From Ophiosphaerella korrae (taxonomy: Eukaryota; Ascomycota; Dothideomycetes; Pleosporales; Phaeosphaeriaceae): a stretch of DNA of 64,000 bases. The position numbers were made by a program, and so were the translations under genes. How positions within the stretch are numbered: the first letter of the stretch is position 1; each line of letters opens with the position of its first letter. The stretch is taken from NCBI GenBank assembly GCA_028456385.1, contig JALNQF010000086.1, positions 62,001-126,000 of the forward strand, in the 5' to 3' direction. Under the pieces are notes generated by a model. It was not told the DNA's origin. It worked only from the letters and a program-made list of their open reading frames with translations, and ran no database searches. Below, one piece after another: positions 1 to 10,722 of the stretch.

Positions 1-1469
1 TTACCAGTTGCCTGGGTAGCAACCTGCTGGTACTCATCGGTGGTGGCGAATTCCATGGCATCGCCGTTGTCCACGCTTTCTGAAATGCTGGCGCCAGGCT
101 GATCATTTTGATCAGGGTTCTCCTGGGCATCAGCGACGTCGTCACCAAAAAGATCGTTAAAGAGTGAGTCGTCCTCTTCAGAGGCGATGCTCTTACCAAC
201 AGCGTCGCTTTCACCAGCAGCGTCACTCTCTTCATCAGTACAATTCTCTTCAATGTACTTGCTGACCAGGTCGGTTTCACTTTCACTTTCACTTTCGTCT
301 TCGTCGGCGACATGTCCACTTCTGTCTTCATTGGTGGCACATTCGCTCTCAGACGCCGACAGATCGGAAGAGTCAGTGGTGTAGTTGGCGCCGTCACTCG
401 ATTCGTCACCACTTTCGCGCTGGAGATTTGAATCGCCGCCTGCGAGATCCAAGAGTTCTTCATCAAGTTCCGATAGCGCTGGCACTGGTATTTGAGGCTC
501 GTCCTGCCTCTCTGCCTTGCGGCGCCATTCACCAACGAAATCATCAAACTCTTGGTAGCTGTTTGTTCCTTCTTTAGAGCCGTAGGTGCGTTGCCAAAAG
601 CGGATCTTCTGAAGATAATCTCCGCCGCGGCTCTCGTACTCTTCGGCATCGTACTCCCCAGCGTCGGTGGTCCAGGCATCTCTCAACACGTCTCTCTCCA
701 GTTTTGCCGCTAGTTGTGCGACATTGAGTAGCTCCAGTTCGTCTCCGTCTGGCAGTTTGCTGATCATACGACCCATCCACTTCTCGAGGTCGTTGCACAA
801 TTGGATTCGCTCTTTGGCGATCTTGGCAGCCTTGACGGCCTTCAAAGCATCAAGCTTCATCTTCTTAGCATCTGGTGCTACGTATTCTCGAGTATCGAAC
901 GAGGAAAATGTTGGAGGGTGGAACTGCGGCTTGTTGATATTGGCCTTGCCTTTGCCCTTGAGAGCCCGGATCGGTCTTGGTTGTGGGAGCGAGCTCGACC
1001 CAGTGCCTGCTGTGGTCCCAGATGATGCAGGCATCGCCTCGCGATCTTGGACGAACTTGATTCTCTTTGCTGCCTCTATGCAAAACAATTCGCGTGGGGT
1101 GTTGTGGTGGGGGAATTCTTCCTTGCGGTGTATCCAGGTGCCTAGTTCTTGCAGTGAACTTCTGACCTCGTTGAGGTAGCGACCAAGTCTGCCGTTGTCG
1201 GGAAGTGAGGTAATCCACATGAACTCCTCCCAGCACCTGATCAATTCAGGATTTCGTTTCATCGGATTGTTGTCCGAGAGCTCAGATATCATCGCCCCAA
1301 TCTTGATCTTGAGATCAACAATAGCGCCCTCCCGCTTGATCTTGATCTCCTCGTCGGTCCTTTCCTGTTTGGTAGGCATGTTTTTGACCTGACCCTTTCT
1401 GAGCGGCAAAACCTTGCGCGTAGGTGCGGCAAAGCCACTGAAAATTGGAGTGTTGTTCGTGTCAGACAT
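1..1469 (-). CDS. Unknown acidic protein, 3' end beyond window
   Basis: The reading frame opens at the ATG at 1469 and stays open to the left edge, giving 489 residues with no stop; the C-terminus is outside the window. I do not recognise the family. The first ~150 residues are mixed and charged, with a conserved-looking helical stretch (ELIRCWEEFMW, then RLGRYLNEVRSSLQEL) at about residues 75-115. The middle is Lys/Arg rich (a KKMKLDALKAVKAAKIAKER segment), which could be nuclear targeting. From about residue 340 onward it is strongly acidic and Ser/Asp/Glu rich, with short repeats such as ESESESE, so this part is probably disordered. No signal peptide or membrane segment is visible, and no intron is needed. 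The composition suggests a nuclear protein, but that is only inference. Confidence 0.72.
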   Translation of the reverse strand, partial: MSDTNNTPIFSGFAAPTRKVLPLRKGQVKNMPTKQERTDEEIKIKREGAIVDLKIKIGAMISELSDNNPMKRNPELIRCWEEFMWITSLPDNGRLGRYLNEVRSSLQELGTWIHRKEEFPHHNTPRELFCIEAAKRIKFVQDREAMPASSGTTAGTGSSSLPQPRPIRALKGKGKANINKPQFHPPTFSSFDTREYVAPDAKKMKLDALKAVKAAKIAKERIQLCNDLEKWMGRMISKLPDGDELELLNVAQLAAKLERDVLRDAWTTDAGEYDAEEYESRGGDYLQKIRFWQRTYGSKEGTNSYQEFDDFVGEWRRKAERQDEPQIPVPALSELDEELLDLAGGDSNLQRESGDESSDGANYTTDSSDLSASESECATNEDRSGHVADEDESESESETDLVSKYIEENCTDEESDAAGESDAVGKSIASEEDDSLFNDLFGDDVADAQENPDQNDQPGASISESVDNGDAMEFATTDEYQQVATQATG

Positions 1470-2330
1470 GGTGAGCGTACAGAAGAACAATGATGGCTCC
1501 AGATGTTGTGTCGGGTCTTAAGCAATGATGGTTAGCGCTGGTCATCGATCGAGGAATGAGGGCGCTCAACTTACTATTGTCAAGTTGATCAAATGTAACT
1601 CGAAGTTTATGTTGATCGGGATTGAGCTTGAGCTTGAGTTTGAGCAATTCGCAGTGTGCACTTCGCAAAGTGGAGGTGCAGTCAGGGTTGCGGTTGAGTC
1701 AAGTGTGAGGAGAGAGGAAGAAGAAGAAGAAGAAGAGCAGAGCAGCTTTATACAAAAAAAAAAAAAAAAAAACCTGTAGCGCTAGGCAACTACCTCAAAC
1801 GCTCTGCTCAGGTGAATTAAGAAGTCACTGGCGTATATAGAAGGTGGGTGAACCGGTTGCCCCGCAGGGGCTCGAGCATGGGTCATAAGTGAAAGATATA
1901 CAGACCAATAGGACTGCGGAAATTCGAACAGACGGAAGACTAGAACTTTCTGGTATATACCCGTGCATTGGTTGCCTGTCGACGATTCACGTGGAGGCCA
2001 AAGTGGGGGTATGGCCGCGATGCTGAATGACCTACAAGGGCTGTGTGTGATATATGGCCACGATTTTGAATTATGCTCATGCCCTGCATTTGAGGGACCA
2101 TCAAAGGCTATATGTTTATGGCCATATGCTGTTTGATCCAATGCTTGCTGATGTTTGCTGCAATAGCAATCCAGGAGTAGTTCACTGAGTTAAAATCGTT
2201 CCAGCCTAAGACACAGCAACAAGCCAAAACATTGTGTACGCTCAATACCAGGGCAAAAATTTGGGCCAGAATTTGATGGATGAGTTTACGTTTCTCCTAA
2301 TCTATCTCTTTCTAGGTAACTGGCGGGACG
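1470..2330. other. Intergenic region, 5' of the acidic protein gene
   Basis: No convincing gene. It holds the upstream region of the minus-strand gene starting at 1469 and the 3' flank of the next minus-strand gene. A purine tract of GAA/GAG units lies at about 1710-1740, followed by an uninterrupted A run at about 1755-1772. Open frames here overlap these tracts or lack any protein-like character. Confidence 0.6.
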
Positions 2331-4727
2331 TCAGCGATACGCCTGCCCAACAATCGGTCGCTTCACGAGTCTCCCAGAGAACGAGATATGCCGGATCTCC
2401 TGGCCCTCACCAGGCCCATCATCAGTCACATCCCCCCAACGCACCTCTTGCAGCCAAGGCTCAGTCTCATATTTGCGCGGGTGACAAGCCGCACTGATAA
2501 CCACGCTCATACACGTCTCTCCCAAGCCCGTCCACAACCTCCTAAACGCCCCAACACACACGGTAGCCACCATCATCGCAACAGACACCCCTATCAACGA
2601 AACCACGCCTGTCGTGCTGTACCCAAGCCGAACAAGCCGGTCCTGCTGGTCAAGCACGCCCCTAGAATCCACCCCATCAATCCGCACCATGAAGAAGCTC
2701 TGCGAACACAGCCAATGCAGCACAGCGCTACACCCCATCAACGGCACCGCATACCTTGCAGGCAGCGTGAAAAAATGCCCCGCACGCTGCATACCTCGTG
2801 GCCGCTCGCTAACCCTCAACCCCTTTTTCGCACACGCCATGCGATCGAACTCATGGGCGACAAGCAACTTGCTCCAGAGACTCGTGTACACGATGAATAG
2901 CAGCGAGAAGCCGAGTTGCGGTATGCTGGCTATGACGAGCGTGGGCACGATGCCGGAGGAGCCGACGTCGTCGGCCTTGAAGGACGCGAGCGACTGGATG
3001 TCAGGGACGCCGAGGCCGTTGGCGAACGCGAAGCCTTTGGATGCGCCGATGGCGAAGTAGAGTGCGATGGAGAGGACCAGGATGTAGAGTGCTGACACGC
3101 CGATTGAGGAGAAGAATTCGGTGGTGTTGGCGCTGGTTAGCCAGCGTGGACGGGTTCCCGTGAAGATTTGGGGGGCAAAGGGCTCGCGGAGGCCGAATTT
3201 GCGGAATTGCTGGGATGAAACGAGACATTTGTCGTTTGTGGTTGGGTCTTCTTCTTCTAGGAATGAGGCGATGGCGTCGCCTAGGGTGCGGAGGAATCGG
3301 CCAGAGGGATGAGCAAGTACAAGGTAGGCAATGACAATAGCCTTGACGCTGCCGAAGCCCACGACGGCGAGCATAAGCCACAAATTAAATTGTAGGTCGC
3401 AGGTATCGGGTATAGGGCGAGCAAGACAATAGCTGACGGGGTTCTTGTACACTGTCCAGTTTCTGCCAGAGTCAAATCGACTGTTTGCCATGTCGAAACT
3501 ACAACGGTCTTCGTCACCGTCTTTACTTGAAGTTATCACGTCGTGACAGACCCAATGGTAAGGATCCTGATTGGTAAATTTTTCCCCTGCTATGATGGAT
3601 CTCTGTGGGAATCGCGTGTGCAAGATGGGAGAATTCGTATCTGAACGCTTAGACACCACCACAACATGACCATACCCTCGCATAAACCCAGACGAGTAGG
3701 TTTGCATGCATTCCAAAGGCTCCAAACGCTTGTAGCCTGTGTGATTAGGATTGTTTGTAATGCTCTGGATGAGCTCGACCACCGTCGAGTTATCGCGGAC
3801 ATCAAATGTGCAGCCAGTATTGCTGCAGTCACCCGCCATCCGGCCCTGCTCAAACAAATCCGGCGAAGATTTCTCCGCCGTAGACCAAAAAGTAGCATTA
3901 GTCAATATACTCTCCTGAACCACAGCCACCGCATACTGATTGGCCTGAGTCGTCGTGAAAAACACCGCATTAAACCTAAGTTGAAAACCAATCAGCGAAA
4001 AAAAAAAGGCCAGATATAACAAAAGGGGCTCGAATGATACTCACACCAAATGAAGCGGCACACTCGTCACCCCCAACAACACCCACACCCAAGCATTCCT
4101 CCTCCGCACATACAGCAAATTCCTCAAGCTCTGCGTCCCAATCTCAACCCACTTCCCCCTCGCATGCGCGCGATCGACCTCTTCCCGCGTAGGCGCCGTA
4201 ATGCCCTGCATAGCATACGTGGAGGCGCCCAGGATCATTGTGGAAAGGACATTGAGGGCGGCATGGATGGCGGTATTTGCGCGGCGCACGTTGCCACAGT
4301 TGCCGCGCTGGATGGTCCCCGTGCCGACGTGGGTGTCGTGCGTGCGGAAGAGCCAGACGTAGACTGAGATGTTGATGGCGAGCGCAACGAGGCTGAGGAT
4401 CAAGGCGCGGAGAAGGCCTGCGCGCCAGCCGCCGATGAAAAGGTCGTGGAAGCGGCCGATGAATCGTGTGCCGTAGTGGCGGCGTTCTTGCTCCTCAATG
4501 CGGTCGATTAGTCTTGTGGGGTGCGAGACGGTATATTCAACTGGGTGGTAGTTGGCAGTGCTGTATTCCGTGTCTGTGTGGGCTGGATGAGGACTGTAGT
4601 TTATTTTGTCCTTGAGATCATTCTTTATTTCCATTTTGGCTTGTGCTGGGTATGTATGTAGTGGTACTGGTTGTTCTTCTCTTGGCTCTTCGCTGGGCAA
4701 TCGTTTGAAGCGCTGTGGCAGCCCCAT
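2331..4727 (-). CDS. DUF6536-type polytopic membrane protein
   Basis: Two exons, 4727-4045 and 3975-2331, joined over a 69-bp intron (donor GTGAGT, acceptor TTAG), giving 775 residues. The junction reads ...VPLHLVFNAVFF..., continuous across the splice. The N-terminal block after residue ~110 (GWRAGLLRALILSL, a conserved C-G-N motif, NVLSTMILGASTYAMQ, APTREEVDRAHARGKWVEIG, RNLLYVRRRNAWVWVLLG) is the recognisable signature of the fungal DUF6536 family. About eight hydrophobic segments are visible: three in this block, one near FNLWLMLAVVGFG and four in the C-terminal half. The function of the family is not established; location in a membrane is inferred from the helices. A longer in-frame start exists at 4889, but I prefer the ATG at 4727 because the preceding 54 residues look like leader sequence. 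The N-terminal ~100 residues before the first helix are polar. Confidence 0.88.
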
Positions 4728-5987
4728 CCCACTCAAAATCCTTGGAAATTTCGGTTCGAGGCTCCAGTATGCTCGTTGGGTAATGACAGTATGTGTTGTT
4801 GTGCAATTGAAAGGTGTCGTGACGTTTAAAACGCGTGTCAGAAACCGAGTCGAGGCGTCCACTTTTTTTTGGGGCCCCCAGATGTACAAGTGGGAAATGA
4901 CCGCCCCGTTGTCAGTACAGCCCTGTTCTTAGTTTGGAATTTACGCCCTGCATTAGGCGACATGGTAGCTGGTGAGGCCGATCTCCTGATGTCGCTGGTG
5001 GGAACGAACACGTTCGTTCATTCCGGTTTGTATTCGGTAGCCTCACCAATTCGTGCTCCATGGAGGGTGATGACATGCGACGCAGGAAGTAATAGTAGAA
5101 ATCGAGCTGAGATGTGCGTTAGTAAATTCGCTTGGTAGAATATTATGGTCTTTTACAAGGTCTGATGTTGAATGACAAGGTCTGCCTCGGTAATTGATTT
5201 GATTAATTCTTAAAATAGAACATGAAAAGGCTGATTGTTGAGATAATTATATAAACACAACAAGGACATTTGCTATTAGATTTCTAACGTATAAAGGTTC
5301 AAACAGGGAATATGTAACTGTTACAGCTGAGTATGTGGAATTAACCTACTACAAAAAAAAAACGAACATTCTCAAACAACTTTACAAGATTCAGGGGGGC
5401 GACCTTGTTATCCTTCCCTAAATTACAGCTTACGAAAGTCTTACAGTAACGCCGATTGGTTATTTCAAAACTAGAAATAAGAGTTGATGGTTCAAACAGC
5501 AAAATGGATAATTCAGAATCAAGGTCGTACCTGTATTTCGCTGTGTCCGTAGGATGCACCAGAAACAATACTTCAGGTAACTTGATCAAACCACAGAACC
5601 AAAACATACATCTCCTACAGCCATCCCAGCCTCTAAAAACCAACACTAAGCCCTTGTAAATTCCCCATAGTCTCCTCACTCCGCGTCACACATCCAAAAA
5701 AAAAAAAAAAAAAAAAAAAAACTATCTCGCATAACTCTATAAGTATCTCAAACATGCATCAATCTCAGCAGTAATAACTAGGTATCCCACGTAACCATGC
5801 ACCAACGCCATCAAACCCAAAACTCAGCAAAACCATCAGCCCAACCCTATGGCAGACAAAAGTATCATGAACTCTTCCCAAGAACAGCGCAAAACCAAAC
5901 CCGCCGTCACAATAGCCATGCAAAGCACGCCAACTAACCCAACAGCCCATCTCCCATTGCCTTCTCCCTGTTCAACCCCCTCCCCCC
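4728..5987. other. Intergenic region with A-tracts
   Basis: No gene seen. It is the upstream region of the DUF6536 gene (minus strand) and the 3' flank of the claudin-like gene. The section 5130-5600 is AT-rich. A run of about 25 A residues lies at 5696-5720 and a shorter one at about 5351-5360. Frames of 60-110 codons are present but have no recognisable domain. Confidence 0.6.
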
Positions 5988-7019
5988 TCACCGTGCAAAA
6001 CTCCTCGCCCCAACCGACTCGTCCCTCCCGCCCTTACTCTCACTATCCCTCCGCGCCTTCACGGAGCTAATATCGCTCATACCATCCTGATCCCGCTGGT
6101 AACTATACTCGCCGCTGGAGTTTGAGCCTTTCCAGCCATTATCCCAGGCGGCAATGCGCGAAAGGAGCCTATTGGAATTAGCAAGGTAATAGGAGAAATG
6201 TCGTGGGTGTGAAATGCGCGGAGGGGGCGCGCATACTCACTGGTCGTCAGGCTCGAGGGCCGGGTCAGGTATGAGCTCGTAGTCTGCTTCGGCGGGGAGG
6301 TAGGCGGAGAGGGCGATTGCGAGGGCGGTGAGGAGGAGGAGGGCCCACGAGGTGGTTAGGAGGGAGAAGGAGGAGTCGAGGTGCCAGTTGCTATCGAAGC
6401 GGGGGTCGTTATTGAACAGGTAAGCCTATCGACATCAGTCTGCTTTCCCTTTGCACGGCTTTGCACGGCATTGCACGGCATTGCACTTGGGTTGGAGGGC
6501 ACGTACGACGATGGCCATGCCCGCGCACTGCACGACGGCACTGACGCCCAGAATCCCCGCTGCAACTTGCCACCCGGCCGCCCGCCGCTGGACGCCGCCG
6601 CCGATGATGACGACGAACGAGACGAGCGTGCACAGCTCGATGACGACGGCGAGCGAGACCAGGAAGCCGACGGTGCGCCACATGTTGCAGAAGGACGGGT
6701 CCTTGTCGCAGTCGCGCGTGCGCGGGAAGGGCTCGCAGGCGTGTTTGAGCGCGGAGCAGCGGCTGTGCAGGCCGTAGGAGAACTGGCGCTTGCCATTCTG
6801 CAGCGAGTCTGTTAGCTGGGTAGCTGGGTGGGTGGAGCGGATGTGGGAGGGGGATGGCGGCGTACGGGGCTGTAGGTGACCCAGCGCGGCAGGGCAATGC
6901 TGGCTATCGTCATGACCGTGCCTGGACATGCTGTCAGTGGTGTCTGCTCGCCGCGCTCAGACTGACGCACACGCAATAGCAAGCACGAGGCCCATGCCAT
7001 ATACGACCCTCCGCGTCAT
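5988..7019 (-). CDS. Claudin-like four-helix membrane protein
   Basis: Five exons on the minus strand: 7019-6971, 6921-6866, 6797-6507, 6425-6241 and 6168-5988, giving 253 residues. All introns are 48-81 bp with GT/AG borders and the frame is kept at every junction (for example IAC|TVMTIAS, YSP|NGKRQF, AIVV|AYLFNN, DDQ|LLSRIAAW). Helix 1 lies at the N-terminus (VVYGMGLVLAIA), helix 2 at FLVSLAVVIELCTLVSFVVI, helix 3 at AAGILGVSAVVQCAGMAIVV, helix 4 at SWALLLLTALAIALSAYL. The loop between helices 1 and 2 carries a W and four or five cysteines. This topology resembles the claudin/PMP22 and fungal SUR7/PalI-like layout; no specific family can be named from sequence alone. The C-terminus is a polar tail (Ser, Arg, Gly rich). 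Exon 4 would also end in a stop two bases into the last intron, so a shorter form is possible if that intron is retained. Confidence 0.8.
6451..6486. repeat. 10-bp tandem repeat inside an intron
   Basis: The unit TTGCACGGCA (one copy ending CT) occurs three times in direct succession, followed by a partial TTGCAC. It lies within the third intron of the claudin-like gene (6426-6506) and fills nearly half of it. Confidence 0.9.
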
Positions 7020-8343
7020 GGTGAAAATGTGGTTTTCGCTTTCGTGCAGTGAAAGGTGTGTCGGGAGGAGAGGGGAGGGGAGGATTTGCACAGTGAGGCG
7101 TGCAAGCGGCCAGTGGACTCGAGGATGGCCGGTGGCGGTATGGGAAGCTGCCTCCTGGTGGACAGCAAAAGCAAAGTGGGCCGGCGGCGGGCGAGGGTCT
7201 TGTTTGAGGGAGCGGGGGGCCAGCAGGGACCAGGATCTGGGCGGCGCCACACGCACAAGCGTGCACCCGCTGGAAGATGGCCATGGTGGATTTGTCTGGT
7301 TGCTCAGTGGGCATGGCCGGCACGCACACCACTTCGGTCGTCTCACGCTGTTGCGCGCCACTCGGATTTACATGTGCACAATGACGACAGGGATAAAGAG
7401 CTGCGGCACTTGGCAACGTGCCACACAACGGCCCCACGCTATTCGCGACGGCTGCCGACGCGAGGATGGGCAGTGCAGAAGCGCACACTGGCCGCCGGTA
7501 ACCATGGCCTGGCAGTCTTGCTCAAGCTCCAGCAAGAGCCTGTAGGAGCGTGTGAAAACTCCTCAGCCGGCGAGCATCCCCTCACGCATCCAAATAGCGG
7601 TGTCAACAGCCGCCCCTTCCCTTGCCGCCTCCTCAGTCACACGTTGCAAGTTGCAAGCAGCAATTTTCCGGGCAATCCCCAAGCTAGCCCGCTAGGCCAT
7701 CTGCGCCCGCCTGCAAAATACCGGTATCGAGGACGCAGTCCCCAGACCGCAACGCCCAGTTACAGGGCTGCATGCCAATGTCCTTGTGACCCCATCCATC
7801 GCCCTGAGGCGCAACCCCCCGTCCATCCACCGCCCATGCACTCGTCAATCGCAATGGATTGCTGGTGCCCAGCCACGCCGATCAGCACCGGCATTGGGAA
7901 CACGCGGGGTCTCACTTTCCCATCACCGCTGCCATGGCATTTGGGCGCTTGGCTGCGGATGGGACTGCACGGGGGCGCAAAAGAGAGCGCGCGCTCTATA
8001 TATCATGGGTCTGGGTAGCCTACGTTTGGATCTGCTGCTCACCGCTTTGCGCGATGAGACTAAGCTAGGCACGGCAGCTTTGTCCAAGTTGTTGAGGTCG
8101 TCCAGGTGGAGAGGCGCGGGGATGCACTCCAGGCTGCGGCCTGTGATATGTGCTGCGCCTGTGATTCGTCCGCTCAACTATGTCGTGCATACACGCAACT
8201 CGTCTCGATAACAATGCATGCCATCACGTATTTCCACACCCTCTTCCTCCAAAACGCCTATGCATGTCCGGTGAAGAAAGTGGTCGTAGAGAGTATAGGG
8301 GTTTGAATATACATGAGCCTACCGATCAATGCCGAGCACTGTG
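7020..8343. other. GC-rich intergenic region
   Basis: No supported gene. It contains the promoter side of the claudin-like gene (starting at 7019, minus) and the 3' flank of the MRM1 gene. A 320-codon plus-strand frame crosses 7056-8018, but its product is Arg/Pro/His rich with no recognisable domain, as expected from GC-rich non-coding DNA. A TATA-like run occurs near 7994-8003. Confidence 0.55.
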
Positions 8344-10350
8344 CTAGAAGAGTGCGTCTGAGGAATTGGGCCCCGGCTTCGGCCTCGGTCTTTGCAGCAT
8401 TCTCTCGCAGAGGAGGGACGCGGCCACACTGACATTTAGGCTGTCGACACCAACCTCGTCTACCTCGCGACTGTTTTGTATGCCGACCTTGTACTGCGCC
8501 ATATTGAGTAAGCTGGCTCGTAGTCCAGTGCTTTCGGCGCCCATCATCAGAATCGTGGGATGCTCCGCGACAGGACTGTGATTGGCAGGGAGCCGTTTTG
8601 TGCTATTTGCAAAGGTATAAATCACACGACTACTCGACTCTTCTTCTTCGGGAGTAGTAGAATGCGGAGCGGCAGGAACTGCATCGCTGGCGTAGATTTT
8701 CCACCCAGCTCGGGAACTCCTCCCAAGAAAGTCGGCTGGCTCCGAAACCTTGAAGATTGGTATGGCCTCTGCGGCGCCAGCAGACGCTTTCACCGCGATA
8801 TGGCTCCAGGGCGCGATTTGGCGAGTCGAAGTTACAATGGCGTCAACGCCAAGGAAATAAGCAGACCGAGTGATGGCTCCGAGATTACCTTCGTCAAGCT
8901 AGAGCAATTAGCGAGGCCTTATCGAAATGGAGAGACAACTTACCACCCCGTCAACGTAGAGAATTAGAGGGTGCCTCCATCCTGCTCCTTTATAAGAGTA
9001 CAAATCCTGCTTGCCGTTTACAACTGCATCCTCGGCGCTCTGGCTGTCAACAGTAACGCTGAAGCTTTCATCCTCCAACGAAGCACTCTTCAATTCGGTA
9101 ATGGGAAGAACAGGCAAAGGTGATGATTCCAGTATTACTCCATTGTGTGGTCTACCACTGCTGGCTTTGTCCATTGCGGGATAATACTCATCGCCAACTT
9201 CTTCCGTGATCGGATACAGTTTGAGTGACCGAATCAGTGCTAGTAAACCGTCTCGATTCAGACCTCTTCTATGGATGTATAGCTTGTAGAGTTTTCGCCG
9301 GTTCGCCTTCAGAGCGGCGACAACGCTGGAGTAGCCATATATGAATTCCGAGGCCGCCGTGGTATAGGCTAGGGAGTCGGGTCCCCGTGGCGAGCGCTCC
9401 TTCTTAGATGATTTAGGCTGTGGCCGTGTTGATTCAAATTGAAGGTAACGCCTAATATGCCCTCTAGCAGAGCCTTTGTGTGTGTTTGAGGATGGCTCAT
9501 CTTGTGTCTGAAAAGATTCCTCTGTCCGGTCAGTTTGGTCCCGCATAAATGAAGAGGCATTGTCTCGCTCTCTGAAAGCAGTGTCTGGTCTCTCAGAACG
9601 CCCAGCTTCCCTCGTAATAGATGCATGAGGGAGAACATTATCTCGGCTCCTAAAGGACCTTTCAGACTCGCCATCACCCTCGTTGCTTCTCTGAGAAGAT
9701 CTTTCTGGCCTTTCAGAAATGCGGTCACCACCATCACGCCTGCTAAAGGCCCTTCCTGGCCTCTCCCAAGTGCGCCCATCGCTACGTTTCCCAAATAATC
9801 TCTCTGGTCGATCTAAATTGTACCATTCATCAAGTTTGTTGAAAGGCTTATCTGATCCCTTGGCCCTCGATTTGCTGCTACCTCTCCCCATCCATTTTGC
9901 AGGCCTCGCAGGCCTAGAACTCCGCTGTTCACGCCTCGACCCTTTTCCGCTAAAGTCCTTCGTATCGGGGAATTTGTCGCCTTGGGTTCGCGGTTTCGGC
10001 TCTCTTGCGGCAACAATGCGCGATGTTGGCGAATCAACACGGCCAAATCTACTACTCCGAGATCGTGACACCTCATCGCTGTCTGTTGGATGTTTTGCTC
10101 TGGGTTGTCCAGCAGGTGAACCAAAACGCTCAAGCCGTCGCTCAAACCGGTTCTTCGTTACCTCTACCGGAGCATAATCTGGCTCGTTTTGTGTGCCGGG
10201 TCTCGATGTCCTCGATGCCCTGTCAGACCCGCTGCGTCGTCCTCGTTCGATAGCCGCGGTGATGGATTTGTAGCGATAGAATGTTCGTGGGAGAAGAAGG
10301 CTTTGCGTCCAAAGCAGCGTACCACCAATTAGAGAAGTGTACACCATCAC
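8344..10350 (-). CDS. MRM1: Mitochondrial rRNA 2'-O-ribose methyltransferase (SpoU/TrmH class)
   Basis: Two exons, 10350-8944 and 8898-8344, across a 45-bp intron (GTAAGT...CTAG); 653 residues. The C-terminal half is a SPOUT methyltransferase: an N-terminal substrate-binding domain (FIYGYSSVVAALKANRRKLYKLYI) followed by the three SpoU motifs, LDEGNLGAITRSAYFLGVDAIV, ILMMGAESTGLRASLL and VDSLNVSVAASLL. In yeast the MRM1 family methylates a guanosine of the mitochondrial large rRNA using S-adenosylmethionine. The first residues (LLWTQSLLLPRTFYRYKS) fit a mitochondrial presequence. Residues ~40-320 are an Arg/Ser/Glu-rich low-complexity region with recurring RPER/SERPxR patterns, so the protein is much longer than yeast MRM1 (about 410 residues). 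It is divergent from the remodeller gene, with starts 372 bp apart. Confidence 0.92.
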
Positions 10351-10722
10351 AAGTAAATCTCCTTGGGAGAATGCAGTGTAAGGTTTTCAATCAATGCACG
10401 GTGATGTGGTGGGAAGTTGGAAATTTCTCGAGAGAACCACGCACAGACCAGGTCGTTAACTCCATAAACTCCGGCGCGAAACGCGCAGTCACGCGTTTTG
10501 AATTTCGCGACCGTCGATTGCATTGCCTTTGTCCACTTGCAACACCATTCGCGAATTCTCCGAACTTCACGTCGCCGCCTTGCCTGCCCTGCACCGACGT
10601 CTGCCTTGGTCTTTGTGATTCAAAATCACGCCTGCTTACGCTGTTTTCAGATCCGATCGCGCACTGGAGCGCCGTATTTACGCATTCCACTCTGAGCCTG
10701 TCCGGGGCATGGATTTTAGAAG
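10351..10722. promoter_or_regulatory. Divergent promoter region MRM1 / remodeller
   Basis: The 372 bp between two divergent ATGs must carry both promoters and 5' leaders. No clear TATA box or other motif could be assigned by eye. Confidence 0.5.

Noticed and set aside
1525..1779. 84-codon plus-strand frame ending in poly-Glu and poly-Lys
   Set aside because: The tail is only the translation of the GAA tract and the A-run in a leader region.
7056..8018. 320-codon plus-strand open frame
   Set aside because: Arg/Pro/His-rich product without domains in GC-rich DNA; overlaps other equally long frames on both strands; no splice or start context.
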